Part shown: one piece after another, positions 1 through 27,015 of the stretch | How the letters are laid out: each line of letters starts with the position of its first letter | How positions within the stretch are numbered: the stretch's first letter is position 1 | DNA from: Protula sp. h YS-2021 | Taxonomy: Eukaryota > Annelida > Polychaeta > Sabellida > Serpulidae | Length of the DNA: 64,000 bases | NCBI GenBank assembly: GCA_949752745.1 | Contig: OX457026.1 | Location: 44,857,239-44,921,238, forward strand | Direction: 5' to 3' | Notes under the pieces: generated by a model | Told to the model about the DNA's origin: nothing | Seen by the model: only the letters and a program-made list of their open reading frames with translations | Databases searched by the model: none | Program-made: the position numbers and the translations under genes

Positions 1-1268
1 TGAGCTCAAAATCGCTCTATCTCTAACCGTTTTCGAGATAATAGTCAACTTCCGGTTTCTGACCTTGACCGTGACCCAGAAGGTCAAGGTCACCGAGGTA
101 CCTCTTATGTAACGTTGTTTAGGCCCAAAGGGTCGAAAATGAGCTCAAAATCGCTCTATCTCTAACCGTTTTCGAGCTAATAGTCAACTTCCGGTTTTTG
201 ACCTTGACCGTGACCCAGAAGGTCAAGGTCACCGAGGTACCCCTTAAGTAACGTTGTTTAGGCCCAAAGGGTCGAAAATGAGCTCAAAATCGCTCTATCT
301 CTAACCGTTTTCGAGATAATAGTCAACTTCCGGTTTTCGACCTTGACCGTGACCCAGAAGGTCAAGATCACCGAGGTACCTCTTATGTAACGTTGTTTAG
401 GCCCAAAGGGTCGAAAATGAGCTCAAAATCGCTCTATCTCTAATCGTTTTCGAGATAATAGTTAACTTCCGGTTTTTGACCTTGACCGTGACCCGGAAGG
501 TCAAGGTCACCGAGGTACCTCTTATGTAACGTTGTTTAGGCCCAAAGGGTCGAAAATGAGCTCAAAATCGCTCTATCTCTAACCGTTTTCGAGATAATAG
601 TCAACTTCCGGTTTTTGACCTTGTTATCTTGAACGAGGCCATCGAACTGAATATAATGTAACCTCATTTGGGCACAAAAAAATCAAATTCAATTTTCTAA
701 CCGTTTTTGAGATACTGGTCAACTTGCAGTTTTTGACCTTGACCATGATGGAGGAGGTCAAGATCACCGAGGTACCTCTTATGTAACGTTGTTTAGGCCC
801 AAAGGGTCGAAAATGAGCTCAAAATCGCTCTATCTCTAACGGTTTTCGAGATAATAGTCAACTTCCGGTTTTTGACCTTGACCGTGACCCGGAAGGTCAA
901 GATCACCGAGGTACCTCTTATGTAACGTTGTTTAGGCCCAAAGGGTCGAAAATGAGCTCAAAATCGCTCTATCTCTAACCGTTTTCGAGATAATAGTAAA
1001 CTTCCGGTTTTTGGCCTTGACCGTGACCCAGAAGGTCAAGGTCACCGAGGTACCTCTTATGTAACGTTGTTTAGGCCCAAAGGGTCGAAAATGAGCTCAA
1101 AATCGCTCTATCTCTAACCGTTTTCGAGATAATAGTCAACTTCCGGTTTTTGACCTTGACCGTGACCCAGAAGGTCAAGGTCACCGAGGTACCTCTTATG
1201 TAACGTTGTTTAGGCCCAAAGGGTCGAAAATGAGCTCAAAATCGCTCTATCTCTAACCGTTTTCGAGA

Positions 1269-1903
1269 TGAGTCGGCCTGTCGTTAAGGACGCGTGAAAT
1301 CACGTGACCTTTGACCTTGGCCCTCAAGGTCAAGGTTAGTGATGAAAGTTTACCCTTTACTGGGTACGTTTTATGCATTCACAGTGGGATTTGAGCACCT
1401 TTATGGCTTTTTTCGTGATTAATAGGTGTTTCCAAAAATATTTTGACCTCAATTTGACCTTGACCTCTGAGGTGCAAGGTCAAAAAATTTTACGGATTTG
1501 ACGACAACTCATTACCCTCTATGTCTCTGCCACATGCCGTCTTTTTACGACAAACCCTGTAGGAGGAGTTTTCTGGAAACCACTTTGAGGTCAGAAAAAC
1601 TTTAACCTCAATTTGACCTTGACCTTCAAGGTCAAGGTCAAAAATTTTTGCGGATTTGACGACATCTCGTCACCCTCTATCACTGTGCCAAATTTCATCG
1701 TCCTACGTCAAATAGCGTAGGAGGAGTTTTCTGGAAACCTCCGTGACGGAAAAAAAAAGAGAAAAAAAAAGGAAAAAAAAAAGGGCAGAAATTTCGAGAA
1801 AAACTACAAACTTATTCCCATTTGCAAACGAAGTTTGCAAGTGGGAACTAGACCAAATTTCGCTACACGTAGCGAAATAGCACCCACTTGCAAGGGTAGA
1901 GAC
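1269..1903. repeat. Satellite spacer block, copy 1
   Basis: This non-monomer block begins TGAGTCGGCCTGTCG. It contains three TTGACCTTGACC/GGTCAAGGTCA-like clusters, the phrase GTAGGAGGAGTTTTCTGGAA twice, an A-rich tract (about 1748-1785), and two hairpins: 1817-1845 (13-bp stem, one wobble pair) and 1858-1877 (9-bp perfect stem, 2-nt loop). Confidence 0.85.
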
Positions 1904-3183
1904 ACAACATATTTGGTCAAAGACAAAAAAATCAAATTCAGTTTTCTAACCGTTGTTGAGATACTGGTCAACTTACAGTTTTTGACCTTAACCATGACGG
2001 AGGAGGTCAAGATCACCGAGCTACCTCTTATATAACGTCTTTTTGGCCCAAAGGGTCGAACCGTTTTCGAGATAATAGTCAACTTCCGGTTTTTGACCTT
2101 GACCGAGACCCAGAAGGTCAAGGTCACCGAGGTACCTCTTATGTAACGTTGTTTAGGCCCAAAGGGTCGAAAATGAGCTCAAAATCGCTCTATCTCTAAC
2201 CGTTTTCGAGATAATAGTCAACTTCCGGTTTTTGACCTTGACCGTGACCCAGAAGGTCAAGGTCACCGAGGTACCTCTTATGTAACGTTGTTTAGGTCCA
2301 AAGGGTCGAAAATGAGTTCAAAATCGCTCTATCTCTAACCGTTTTCGAGATAATAGTCAACTTCCGGTTTTTGACCTTGACCGTGACCCAGAAGGTCAAG
2401 GTCACCGAGGTACCTCTTATGTAACGTTGTTTAGGTCCAAAGGGTCGAAAATGAGTTCAAAATCGCTCTATCTCTAACCGTTTTCGAGATAATAGTCAAC
2501 TTCCGGTTTTTGACCTTGACCGTGACCCAGAAGGTCAAGGTCACCGAGGTACCTCTTATGTAACGTTGTTTAGGCCCAAAGGGTCGAAAATGAGCTCAAA
2601 ATCGCTCTATCTCTAACCGTTTTCGAGATAATAGTCAACTTCCGGTTTTCGACCTTGACCGTGACCCAGAAGGTCAAGATCACCGAGGTACCTCTTATGT
2701 AACGTTGTTTAGGCCCAAAGGGTCGAAAATGAGCTCAAAATCGCTCTATCTCTAATCGTTTTCGAGATAATAGTTAACTTCCGGTTTTTGACCTTGACCG
2801 TGACCCGGAAGGTCAAGGTCACCGAGGTACCTCTTATGTAACGTTGTTTAGGCCCAAAGGGTCGAAAATGAGCTCAAAATCGCTCTATCTCTAACCGTTT
2901 TCGAGATAATAGTAAACTTCCGGTTTTTGGCCTTGACCGTGACCCAGAAGGTCAAGGTCACCGAGGTACCTCTTATGTAACGTTGTTTAGGCCCAAAGGG
3001 TCGAAAATGAGCTCAAAATCGCTCTATCTCTAACCGTTTTCGAGATAATAGTCAACTTCCGGTTTTTGACCTTGACCGTGACCCAGAAGGTCAAGGTCAC
3101 CGAGGTACATCTTATGTAACGTTGTTTAGGCCCAAAGGGTCGAAAATGAGCTCAAAATCGCTCTATCTCTAACCGTTTTCGAG

Positions 3184-3818
3184 ATGAGTCGGCCTGTCGT
3201 TAAGGACGCGTGAAATCACGTGACCTTTGACCTTGGCCCTCAAGGTCAAGGTTAGTGATGAAAGTTTACCCTTTACTGGGTACGTTTTATGCATTCACAG
3301 TGGGATTTGAGCACCTTTATGGCTTTTTTCGTGATTAATAGGTGTTTCCAAAAATATTTTGACCTCAATTTGACCTTGACCTCTGAGGTGCAAGGTCAAA
3401 AAATTTTACGGATTTGACGACAACTCATTACCCTCTATGTCTCTGCCACATGCCGTCTTTTTACGACAAACCCTGTAGGAGGAGTTTTCTGGAAACCACT
3501 TTGAGGTCAGAAAAACTTCAACCTCAATTTGACCTTGACCTTCAAGGTCAAGGTCAAAAATTTTTGCGGATTTGACGACATCTCGTCACCCTCTATCACT
3601 GTGCCAAATTTCATCGTCCTACGTCAAATAGCGTAGGAGGAGTTTTCTGGAAACCTCCGTGACGGAAAAAAAAAGAGAAAAAAAAAGGAAAAAAAAAGGG
3701 CAGAAATTTCGAGAAAAACTACAAACTTATTCCCATTTGCAAACGAAGTTTGCAAGTGGGAACTAGACCAAATTTCGCTACACGTAGCGAAGTAGCACCC
3801 ACTTGCAAGGGTAGAGAC
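3184..3818. repeat. Satellite spacer block, copy 2
   Basis: This is an almost identical copy of 1269-1903 shifted by 1915 bp, with both hairpins. The A-rich tract differs slightly in length and one base of the second hairpin is changed. Confidence 0.85.
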
Positions 3819-5793
3819 ACAACATATTTGGTCAAAGACAAAAAAATCAAATTCAGTTTTCTAACCGTTGTTGAGATACTGGTCAACTTACAGTTTTTGA
3901 CCTTAACCATGACGGAGGAGGTCAAGATCACCGAGCTACCTCTTATATAACGTCTTTTTGGCCCAAAGGGTCGAACCGTTTTCGAGATAATAGTCAACTT
4001 CCGGTTTTTGACCTTGACCGAGACCCAGAAGGTCAAGGTCACCGAGGTACCTCTTATGTAACGTTGTTTAGGCCCAAAGGGTCGAAAATGAGCTCAAAAT
4101 CGCTCTATCTCTAACCGTTTTCGAGATAATAGTCAACTTCCGGTTTTTGACCTTGACCGTGACCCAGAAGGTCAAGGTCACCGAGGTACCTGTTATGTAA
4201 CGTTTTTAGGCCCAAAGGGTCGAAAATGAGCTCAAAATTGCTCTATCTCTCACCGTTTTCGAGATAATAGTCAACTTCCGGTTTTTGACCTTGACCGTGA
4301 CCCAGAAGGTCAAGGTCACCGAGGTACCTCTTATGTAACGTTGTTTAGGCCCAAAGGGTCGAAAATGAGCTCAAAATCGCTCTATCCCTAACCGTTTTCG
4401 AGATAATAGTCAACTTCCGGTTTTTGACCTTGACCCTGACCCAGAAGGTCAAGATCACCGAGGTACCTCTTATGCAACGTTGTTTAGACCCAAAGGGTCG
4501 AAAATGAGCTCAAAATCGCTCTATCTCTAACCGTTTTCGAGATAATAGTAAACTTCCGGTTTTTGACCTTGACCGTGACCCAGAAGGTCAAGGTCACCGA
4601 GGTACCTCTTATGTAACGTTGTTTAGGCCCAAAGGGTCGAAAATGAGCTCAAAATCGCTCTATCTCTAACCGTTTTCGAGATAATAGTCAACTTCCGGTT
4701 TTTGACCTTGACCGTGACCCGGAAGGTCAAGGTCACCGAGGTACCTCTTATGTAACGTTGTTTAGGCCCAAAGGGTCGAAAATGAGCTCAAAATCGCTCT
4801 ATCTCTAACCGTTTTCGAGATAATATTCAACTTCCGGTTTTTGACCTTGAGCGTGACCTAGAAGGTCAAGGTCACCGAGGTACCTCTTATGTAACGTTGT
4901 TTAGGCCCAAAGGGTCGAAAATGAGCTCAAAATCGCTCTATCTCTAACCGTTTTCGAGATAATAGTCAACTTCCGGTTTTTGACCTTGACCGAGACCCAG
5001 AAGGTCAAGGTCACCGAGGTACCTCTTATGTAACGTTGTTTAGGCCCAAAGGGTCGAAAATGAGCTCAAAATCGCTCTATCCCTAACCGTTTTCGAGATA
5101 ATAGTCAACTTCCGGTTTTTGACCTTGACCCTGACCCAGAAGGTCAAGATCACCGAGGTACCTCTTATGTAACGTTGTTTAGACCCAAAGGGTCGAAAAT
5201 GAGCTCAAAATCGCTCTATCTCTAACCGTTTTCGAGATAATAGTAAACTTCCGGTTTTTGACCTTGACCGTGACCCAGAAGGTCAAGGTCACCGAGGTAC
5301 CTCTTATGTAACGTTGTTTAGGCCCAAAGGGTCGAAAATGAGCTCAAAATCGCTCTATCTCTAACCGTTTTCGAGATAATAGTCAACTTCCGGTTTTTGA
5401 CCTTGACCGTGACCCGGAAGGTCAAGGTCACCGAGGTACCTCTTATGTAACGTTGTTTAGGCCCAAAGGGTCGAAAATGAGCTCAAAATCGCTCTATCTC
5501 TAACCGTTTTCGAGATAATATTCAACTTCCGGTTTTTGACCTTGAGCGTGACCTAGAAGGTCAAGGTCACCGAGGTACCTCTTATGTAACGTTGTTTAGG
5601 CCCAAAGGGTCGAAAATGAGCTCAAAATCGCTCTATCTCTAACCGTTTTCGAGATAATAGTCAACTTCCGGTTTTTGACCTTGACCGTGACCCAGAAGGT
5701 CAAGGTCACCGAGGTACCTCTTATGTAACGTTGTTTAGGCCCAAAGGGTCGAAAATGAGCTCAAAATCGCTCTATCTCTCACCGTTTTCAAGA

Positions 5794-6382
5794 TGAGTCG
5801 GCCTGTCGTTAAGGACGCGTGAAGTCACGTGACCTTTGACCTTGACCCTCAAGGTCAAGGTTTGTGATGAAAGTTTACCCTTTACTTAGTACGTTTTATG
5901 CATTCACACTGGGATTTGAGCACCTTTATGGCTACTTTTCGTGATTAATAGGTGTTTCCAAAAATATTTGGACCTCAATTTGACCTTGACCTCTGATGTG
6001 CAAGGTCAAAAAAATTTACGGATTTGACGACAACTCATTAGCCTCTATGTCTCTGCCACATGCCATTTTTTTACGACAAACCCTGTAGGAGGAGTTTTCT
6101 GGAAACCACTTTGAGGTCAGAAAAACTTTGACCTCAAATTTTAACCTTGACCTTCAAGGTCAAGGTCAAAAAATTTTGCGGATTTGACGACATCTCGTCA
6201 CCCTCTATCACTGTGCGAAATTTCATCGTCCTACGTCAAATAGCGTAGGAGGAGTTTTCTGGAAACCTCCGTGACGGAAAAAAAGAGAAAAAAAAAAGGA
6301 AAAAAAAAAGGGCAGAAATTTCGAGAAAAACTACAAACTTATTCCCATTTGCAAACGAAGTTTGCAAGTGGGAACTAGAAAT
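5794..6382. repeat. Satellite spacer block, copy 3 (diverged, truncated)
   Basis: This block shows more substitutions than copies 1 and 2. It ends just after the first hairpin (6344-6372), where unique sequence starts at about 6380. It marks the right edge of the satellite. Confidence 0.8.
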
Positions 6383-7144
6383 GCTGAAAGTGAGCGCGAA
6401 ATAAAAAAAAAAGTCGGTAAAAAAGCGCAAAGAAAACGAGTAAGTTCACAGTGATGCGAGGTCCAGATAAGCACAGTACCAAAACAGTGGATTTTTGTGA
6501 GGCATACGGATCCCTGAGATGTGTGTTTGGCATATTTGTGAAGCAAGAATTCAACGTTGGAGGTTCTTTTCCCCCAAGGACAGATCGGTAATTGAGACAA
6601 TCACATAAAATGAGATTAATCAGTTGGATGGTGGCTGAATGCCAGAAAAGGTTGTGTGTGCTGGGAAGTGGCTCAAATCCTCGCTACATCACAGCTGTTC
6701 CAATCAACTCAATTTATAAAACTCAAGAACTTTTCAGCGGAAGTTCGCTGAAAGATTGCGGTATCATGAGAGGGCACATTGCATCTCAAGCCGGAAACTT
6801 AACAAGCTTTTTTTATTACTTTTCGATGATTTTATAAATAAAGCTCAATAGCTGAACATTTTTAATGTATTAAGACAAAATATTTATGAAGCAAGGAATA
6901 ATCAATACTAACCTTCCGCAAATAAAGCATTGGAGCTTGTTTTGGATTCAGAGCCACTCTCCATTTTCACTTCCTCCGCTGTAAGCAAAATTTGTGACGT
7001 CACCCATTTCTTTTTATGTCCATCACATATACGCGCAGCCCGAGACCCCGTAAAAGATGAATGTCTTTTGTTACTGCTGTAACTTTTACATAAATTACAG
7101 TTTAGTACGCTATAAGTAGTAACAAATGTTAGTGTACTTTGCAG
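6383..7144. other. Unique sequence between satellite and first visible ptc exon
   Basis: Only short frames are present (the longest about 81 codons at 6592-6837) and none resembles Patched or another family I know. This is probably ptc intron. Nothing else was recognised. Confidence 0.5.
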
Positions 7145-21655
<14,511 letters not shown>

Positions 21656-23072
21656 CACCGTGTATATTATACTGTGGGTAAGTGTAAACATTCTGGCTAC
21701 CGTGGCAGTATACGTTACAACAATGCAAACGTTTTCTTTCCATATGACACTGCCTCATATTGCACTGGACGAATATTGAACAGCGCGTGACGTCATATGA
21801 TGTCAAAACGTGAAAAGAATTGTCATCGCTTTGGAAATGCAACGTATCCGCGTCCAACTTGGTAAGATGATACCCCGGGCAGCGTAGACTAATCTGTGAA
21901 ATTTTAAGCTTGTACGTGTTTTAGTGACGTCACAGGACGTAATAAGGTTTTTAGATTCCAAATGTGCTACGCTTGATTTTGCACACCTCAGTCTTGCCTA
22001 CTGCGTTTTCAAGGGCTTTCTTTCTAGTGCTTGTGGTCGATCAAATTAAGTCAAGGTATATCTTGGCCGTATCTGTATTGAGGTAATGAGGTTGAGCGCA
22101 TATACACACTCATACCCTGTTTTGGGTAAAGAGGAGGGATATGCGGTCACAGGAATACCCATATTTGAGCACGGCAGGGTGGGGGTGAGAGAGAAGATCA
22201 AAATCAGCCGTCCGAAACGTCGAAAATATAACGCTTGAGCAAAGAGCATCATAACAGTTTTTTTCACTTTAGCCAGTGGGATCAGTGTAATTTGCACGCC
22301 TCGTCCCTGACTTGGGTTAAGTGGCTAGCGTTGTGTTCATAGCTGTATCCAGGTTTTAGTGGGAGGGGTGCGTTTGGGGCACCCTTCACCCTAGAGGTCT
22401 TCTGTAGCCATTTATTTTACTCGGGTCAGAGCAGATCTGTTTTGTTTTGGCTGGAACTCCATGTTAACTTAGCATTGTTTCGCACCTGCTATCTTGTATT
22501 ATGACAAGCAGTTCACCATTTTGGCCGCAAAATGGCCCCCCATCCTCCGGGTGATTCATCTATCGCACGGTTGTGAAAGATCGTTTCCTGGTGCTTTCAG
22601 CCGATAAGATGCCCAAGGCAAGGTTCATGACTCTGACTACACTTTGGGTAATAGGTGTGACTTATGGGTGTACCTACAGTGGAAGGGAGGGGGTTCACCC
22701 AGGAAGGAGGGAATTGATGATGCATTGCTAATATAACGACCACCTGCCAGATTCAGATTAAAAATAGACTTGTGACCACCTACCAGACCCGAATAAAAAA
22801 CGTGCAATAAAACCTGTTTTTAGTGACCGCCTTCTAGACCGGGATGAAATAATTATGCAATTGTCTAACTGTTTGTGCGATGCATGTCACGAAAATAAAA
22901 TTGAAAATTGTTATTGATATCTTTGTGTTCAAGTGGCTCAATAATTTGAAATAACATAGTACATAGTATCATGATATAAAATATTTATCACCAAAATAGC
23001 AATATCTAACAAGAACCAAATGCCACAACTCCAAGATAAAAACTAGAAGCTCATTCCGCGAGCGAAATGTTA

Positions 23073-23565
23073 AACACTTGACAAAAATTAAAACGCAAAA
23101 ATACCTCCTTCAATGGGTTATTTCTTGAATAATATAGTGCAAACAACACAGCTTGAATACGTCTTATAAGCCGAGTAGTGTTTGGTTGTTGTTGACTTAA
23201 AGTTTTATTGACTGATCAGGCATACGCCTTGTTATCTGTTTACGCAGTGAGAGCTCGCACAAAGCTCACTGAGCAAATGTGTATTCTGTGCTGTCGTTAA
23301 ATGCTACGCATTTATTTGCCAAAAATACACTCTTTTCACATGGCGTTTTAACAAAGAAAACGAAATCAAAGACGAAAATAAAAAGTGACATGCACATGTT
23401 CAGATCAAGCTCTTCATCAGTCCAAAGTTTCATGGTCGTAGGGCGCATAGTGTCAGAGAAGAAGAAGACACAAAAAATCGGAAAAACTGTCAAGAAGAAA
23501 AAAAAGGACGAATTTTGCTCGCACAAATTCATATAACCTTGCAAGCCAAAGGCTTGTCAAGTGTT
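23073..23565 (+). mobile_element. Dispersed inverted-repeat element, copy 1
   Basis: It is bounded by AACACTTGACAA near the left and TTGTCAAGTGTT at the right. A hairpin (AAGCCAAAGGCTT, about 23543-23555) lies just inside the right end. It has no transposase. A reverse-oriented, longer copy is at 36942-37585. It is probably a MITE; a Helitron-like origin is possible because of the subterminal hairpin. Confidence 0.7.
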
Positions 23566-23780
23566 AATTAACAATAAAAAATAACAAAACGGGTTTTTAA
23601 AATAATTGAAATTTTGTTCCCCAATTTAAATTATTTTTAATAACCGTTTTGAACAAAACGACCAAAATGGTCATGGTACAAAAGATCCAGTAGGGTACTA
23701 AACGTCTGGTACAAAACGACCACGATACAAAAAATCCAGAACTCGATAAAAAGTCGTGTGGTAAAAGCAGGTTATTCAAT

Positions 23781-23935
23781 TGCCGAATGGGACTGAGGGG
23801 ACATGTATGCGCACGTGATGGCCGAATGGGGCTGAGGGGACATGTATGCGCACGTGATGGCCGAATGGGACTGATGGGACATGTATGCGCACGTGATGGC
23901 CGAATGGGGCTGAGGGTACATATGGTATGCCCATA
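23781..23935. repeat. 39-bp minisatellite
   Basis: About four units of GCCGAATGGG(G/A)CTGAGGG plus ACATGTATGCGCACGTGATG. Each full unit contains a CACGTG E-box sequence; no function is claimed. Confidence 0.9.
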
Positions 23936-24124
23936 TCCAGACTTTGGGCGAATGGCGCTGTCGGGGGAGACTTTTTTGTTTACAAAAAAAAGGCACCGGC
24001 TTGCCAGTGAAAGTGTTCAGCATTTACAGTGGTTGGTGTGTATTGGCCACTCTAGTTAATAAATGCAAAGATATTTCGTTTCTGTAAATCCTGTAAAATA
24101 AAGCTACGTTGTTTTGCATTTCAG

Positions 24125-24540
24125 ATATTTAAGGAAAACCCTGGAGACTGTGCTGTATTGTATATATTGTGGAGGAGACTTGGACGAATCCTGCAGCTAT
24201 TGAGGCGTGTGATGAAAAAATGCAAGTGACCGTGTCAGCGCAGTGTGTTACCGGCGTGACTTTGGTAGCCGTTCATCTCAGAGTGACCCAACAGCCCTTG
24301 CTGACGTCAGCCTATATGAAATACCTCATAGTACATTTCTAATGTCACATCAGTGAACCAAGCACATTCTGTGTAATTCTGAAATTCTGACCTCGTCAGT
24401 AAATAAAATAACACAAGAATCTTGTTAATGGCAAAAAGAGTATTGTTAAGCTTAATTAAAAAACAGAGCGTTCCGTTTTGCCTTTGTAACGTTACTTCTG
24501 CTGGATATAGCAAATAAAAAAAGCTTTAAATTATTTAATA
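24125..24540 (+). other. ptc: Candidate ptc 3' UTR terminal exon
   Basis: A good acceptor (..gttgttttgcatttcag) ends at 24124 and can pair with the donor at 21678. The downstream sequence has no long frame and carries AATAAA at 24402-24407 and 24513-24518. The end coordinate is approximate. If exon 21112-21211 were spliced directly here, the frame would read ..P-D-I-stop, giving a shorter isoform. Confidence 0.45.
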
Positions 24541-25019
24541 GATTGAAATAATATTTAATTCGCTGACAAGTTGTTTTTTTTCATGACTACTTCGCCTGTT
24601 GCTGGGTGAGGCATCATGTTTTTTATTCTGTTTGATAAATGGAACTGCACATATATGTGAATAATGTATGTAGACTGTTAATTGTAGTCAGGTTGTGTAC
24701 AGAGCATATTTTAGGCTCCGTTAAAACCGTTGAGGACTCGCTGCTTGAAAGTAATGGGAGTTTGTGTGATAAACATGTGTATAACTGAAGTGGAAGATTT
24801 TAGTGGCGACATTTTACATTATAAATAGGCATTTATTGCACTGCTCATTTGAATGTGTACAGTATTTAATATTCTTATCTAAAAGCACAAGGTTATCTAT
24901 GGCATGAAGATTTCATTAAATGACAAAATGGAAAGGTTAAGATCATGCTTTTTGTATAATTGTGCCAAATTCCTGTTGACATGAGAAAAGCCTGTTAGGA
25001 GCGAGAACGGCCCGCTCAC
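24541..25019. other. AT-rich intergenic sequence
   Basis: No frame or repeat was recognised. It may include alternative 3' ends of ptc. Confidence 0.4.
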
Positions 25020-25785
25020 GTGGCCGTACGAAGGTGCTGGCTTGCGCTTGTCCCGTCCCTGCCTACTTAACCACTCTGGGTGAAGGTAGTGGCCCGCACT
25101 TGTCCCGTGCCTACTTACACACTCTGGGTGAAGGTAGTGGCCTGCACTTGTCCCGTGCCTACTTACACACTCTGGGGGAAGGTAGTGGCCCGCACTTGTC
25201 CCGTGCCTACTTACACAATCTGGGTGAAGGTAGTGACCTGCACTTGTCCCGTGCCTACTTACACACTCTGGGTGAAGGTAGTGGCCTGCACTTGTCCCGT
25301 GCCTACTTACACACTCTGGGGAAAGGTAGTGGCCTGCACTTGTCCCGTGCCTACTTACACAATCTGGGTGAAGGTAGTGACCTGCACTTGTCCCGTGCCT
25401 ACTTACAAACTTTGGGTGAAGGTAGTGGCCTGCACTTGTCCCGTGCCTACTTACACACTCTGGGGGAAGGTAGTGGCCTGCACTTGTCCCGTGCCTACTT
25501 ACCCACTCTGGGTGAAGGTAGTGACCTGCACTTGTCCCGTGCCTACTTACACACTCTGGGTGAAGGTAGTGACCTGCACTTGTCCCGTGCCTACTTACAC
25601 ACTCTGGGGGAAGGTAGTGACCTGCACTTGTCCCGTGCCTACTTGCACACTCTGGGTGAAGGTAGTGGCCTGCACTTGTCCCGTGCCTACTTACACACTC
25701 TGGGTGAAGGTAGTGGCCTGCACTTGTCCCGTGCCTACTTACACACTCCAGGTGAATGTACCAGCCCGCACTCTTCCCTTGACCT
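25020..25785. repeat. 48-bp minisatellite, about 16 copies
   Basis: The unit TGGGTGAAGGTAGTGGCC then TGCACTTGTCCCGTGCC and TACTTACACACTC is repeated head to tail. Because 48 is a multiple of 3, two + frames stay open for about 257 codons (repeating HLSRAYLHTLGEGSGL). There is no protein family match, and the frames start and stop at the array edges. Confidence 0.93.
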
Positions 25786-26257
25786 CTTACGCTGCGTTGA
25801 CACGCGCAAGTAACTGGCGCTCTGTAGTTTTTTCCTTTATAGCTTTATCTTAAAAGTGGTTTACTTTAAAAAGGCTGTAATATATATTGTTGCTTTCATA
25901 CGGCGATAGATAATAGAGTGTTTGTCTTTTCAGACAGCCATATATAGACTGACATTAATTTCAAACAGAAACGAGTGTGTACATGTTTATATGGAATGCT
26001 TTAAATTATTTCATCATGTGTGTATCGAAGAGAATGGTTGTGTAATGCTTTCCTTGTACTGAGTTATCACTCTCTACGTCAATATTGTTGATTTTATGAT
26101 ACGCTCTTCGCGTGGAGATAAGGTTAACGGAAAGTGATGGGCACTATGTTTGTTAAAACCATTGCTCCCCTCTGTTTATTGTCGCACTTGAATGATTGTG
26201 TAAGAGCCAACAAATAAAGAAGTCAACATAATGGGAACATTTTTCGTGATTGAGTGG
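25786..26257. other. Intergenic, nothing recognised
   Basis: AT-rich sequence between two minisatellites, with no frame of note. Confidence 0.5.
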
Positions 26258-26545
26258 ACAAGCGCTGACACATCGCCGTCGAGTGACAGTGCTTGCTGCG
26301 TGACAAGCGCTGACACATCGTCATCGAGTGACAGTGCTTGCTGCCTGACTAGTGCTGACACGTTGTCATCAAATAACAGTACCGCCTGGCTGACAAGCAC
26401 TGACAGGTTGTCATCGAGTGACAGTGCCGCCTGGCTGACAAGCACTGACATGTTTTCATCGAGTGACAGTGCGCGTGGCTGACATGCCCTGACATCGTTA
26501 TCGAGTGGCAGTGGTGAGTGGCTGGCAGGCACTGACACATCGTCG
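26258..26545. repeat. 45-bp minisatellite, about 6 copies
   Basis: The unit ACAAGCGCTGACACATCG plus TCATCGAGTGACAGTGC and TTGCTGCCTG decays along the array. Both strands have open frames because 45 is a multiple of 3. Confidence 0.9.
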
Positions 26546-27015
26546 AGTTCATGAGAATAAGTTAGGTTTCTCCTACAATCAAATGGGCATAGATATGGGT
26601 GTTCATGCAAGGACGTACTCGCGACAAAGAAAGTTAATATCTGTAGCAGTGTAGGTCACCGATCACACGCAGCCTGTCAGCAGTGTTTGTGGCGCGTTCG
26701 CAACCTGAATGCCTGGCTAAATCTTCTCACGATCTCTATGGCAACATCAGTGGCATTGTAATCTAGCAGATTCAACAGTTTCGCTGTAACATAATATTCA
26801 AAGTGATCGCATAATTTAGCTTTTGCGCTGTTGAATACTTAATGAAAATTAATAACTTGTATAGGCTGTATCTATTTCTTGCTACGAAGAAAAGCTTTCG
26901 CGGGTGTTTTTATACTAGTAAACTGTACTCAGGGTTAGAGAAATTGAAGTTGTTGTTTTTTGTCTTTTTTTTGGTTCAGTCAAAAACTCTTGTTAAAGCC
27001 TTAAATCTTTGTCAC
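26546..27015. other. Intergenic, nothing recognised
   Basis: Unique sequence without a recognised frame or repeat. Confidence 0.5.

Larger units (their letters stand above)
1..6382. repeat. 139-bp satellite with higher-order structure
   Basis: TGAGCTCAAAATCG recurs at 1, 140, 279, 418 and 557, giving a 139-bp monomer. Each monomer contains an 11-bp perfect inverted repeat (TGACCTTGACC / GGTCAAGGTCA, first at 60-70 and 82-92). Diverged monomers (AAAAAAATCAAATTC... type) occur at about 680-790, 1925-2035 and 3840-3950. A 1915-bp offset relates two large copies (for example 1269 and 3184), and a 695-bp (5-monomer) duplication links about 4350-5040 to 5045-5740. The array sits upstream of the first visible ptc exon and is presumably intronic. 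Short open frames here are repeat artefacts. Confidence 0.95.
21678..24124 (+). other. ptc: Probable ptc 3' UTR intron
   Basis: Donor gtaagt at 21678 and acceptor ..tttcag at 24124. It contains the dispersed TIR element at 23073-23565, a degenerate ACAAAACGACC repeat at 23650-23760 and a 39-bp minisatellite. No coding content was recognised. Confidence 0.5.

Noticed and set aside
1804..4042. 107-codon frames repeated at 1804-2127 and 3719-4042 (-)
   Set aside because: Identical because they lie in the duplicated satellite block; no codon constraint visible.
25034..25853. Two ~258-codon frames with a 16-residue repeat
   Set aside because: The 48-bp minisatellite keeps three phases in register; frames end with the array and match no family I know.
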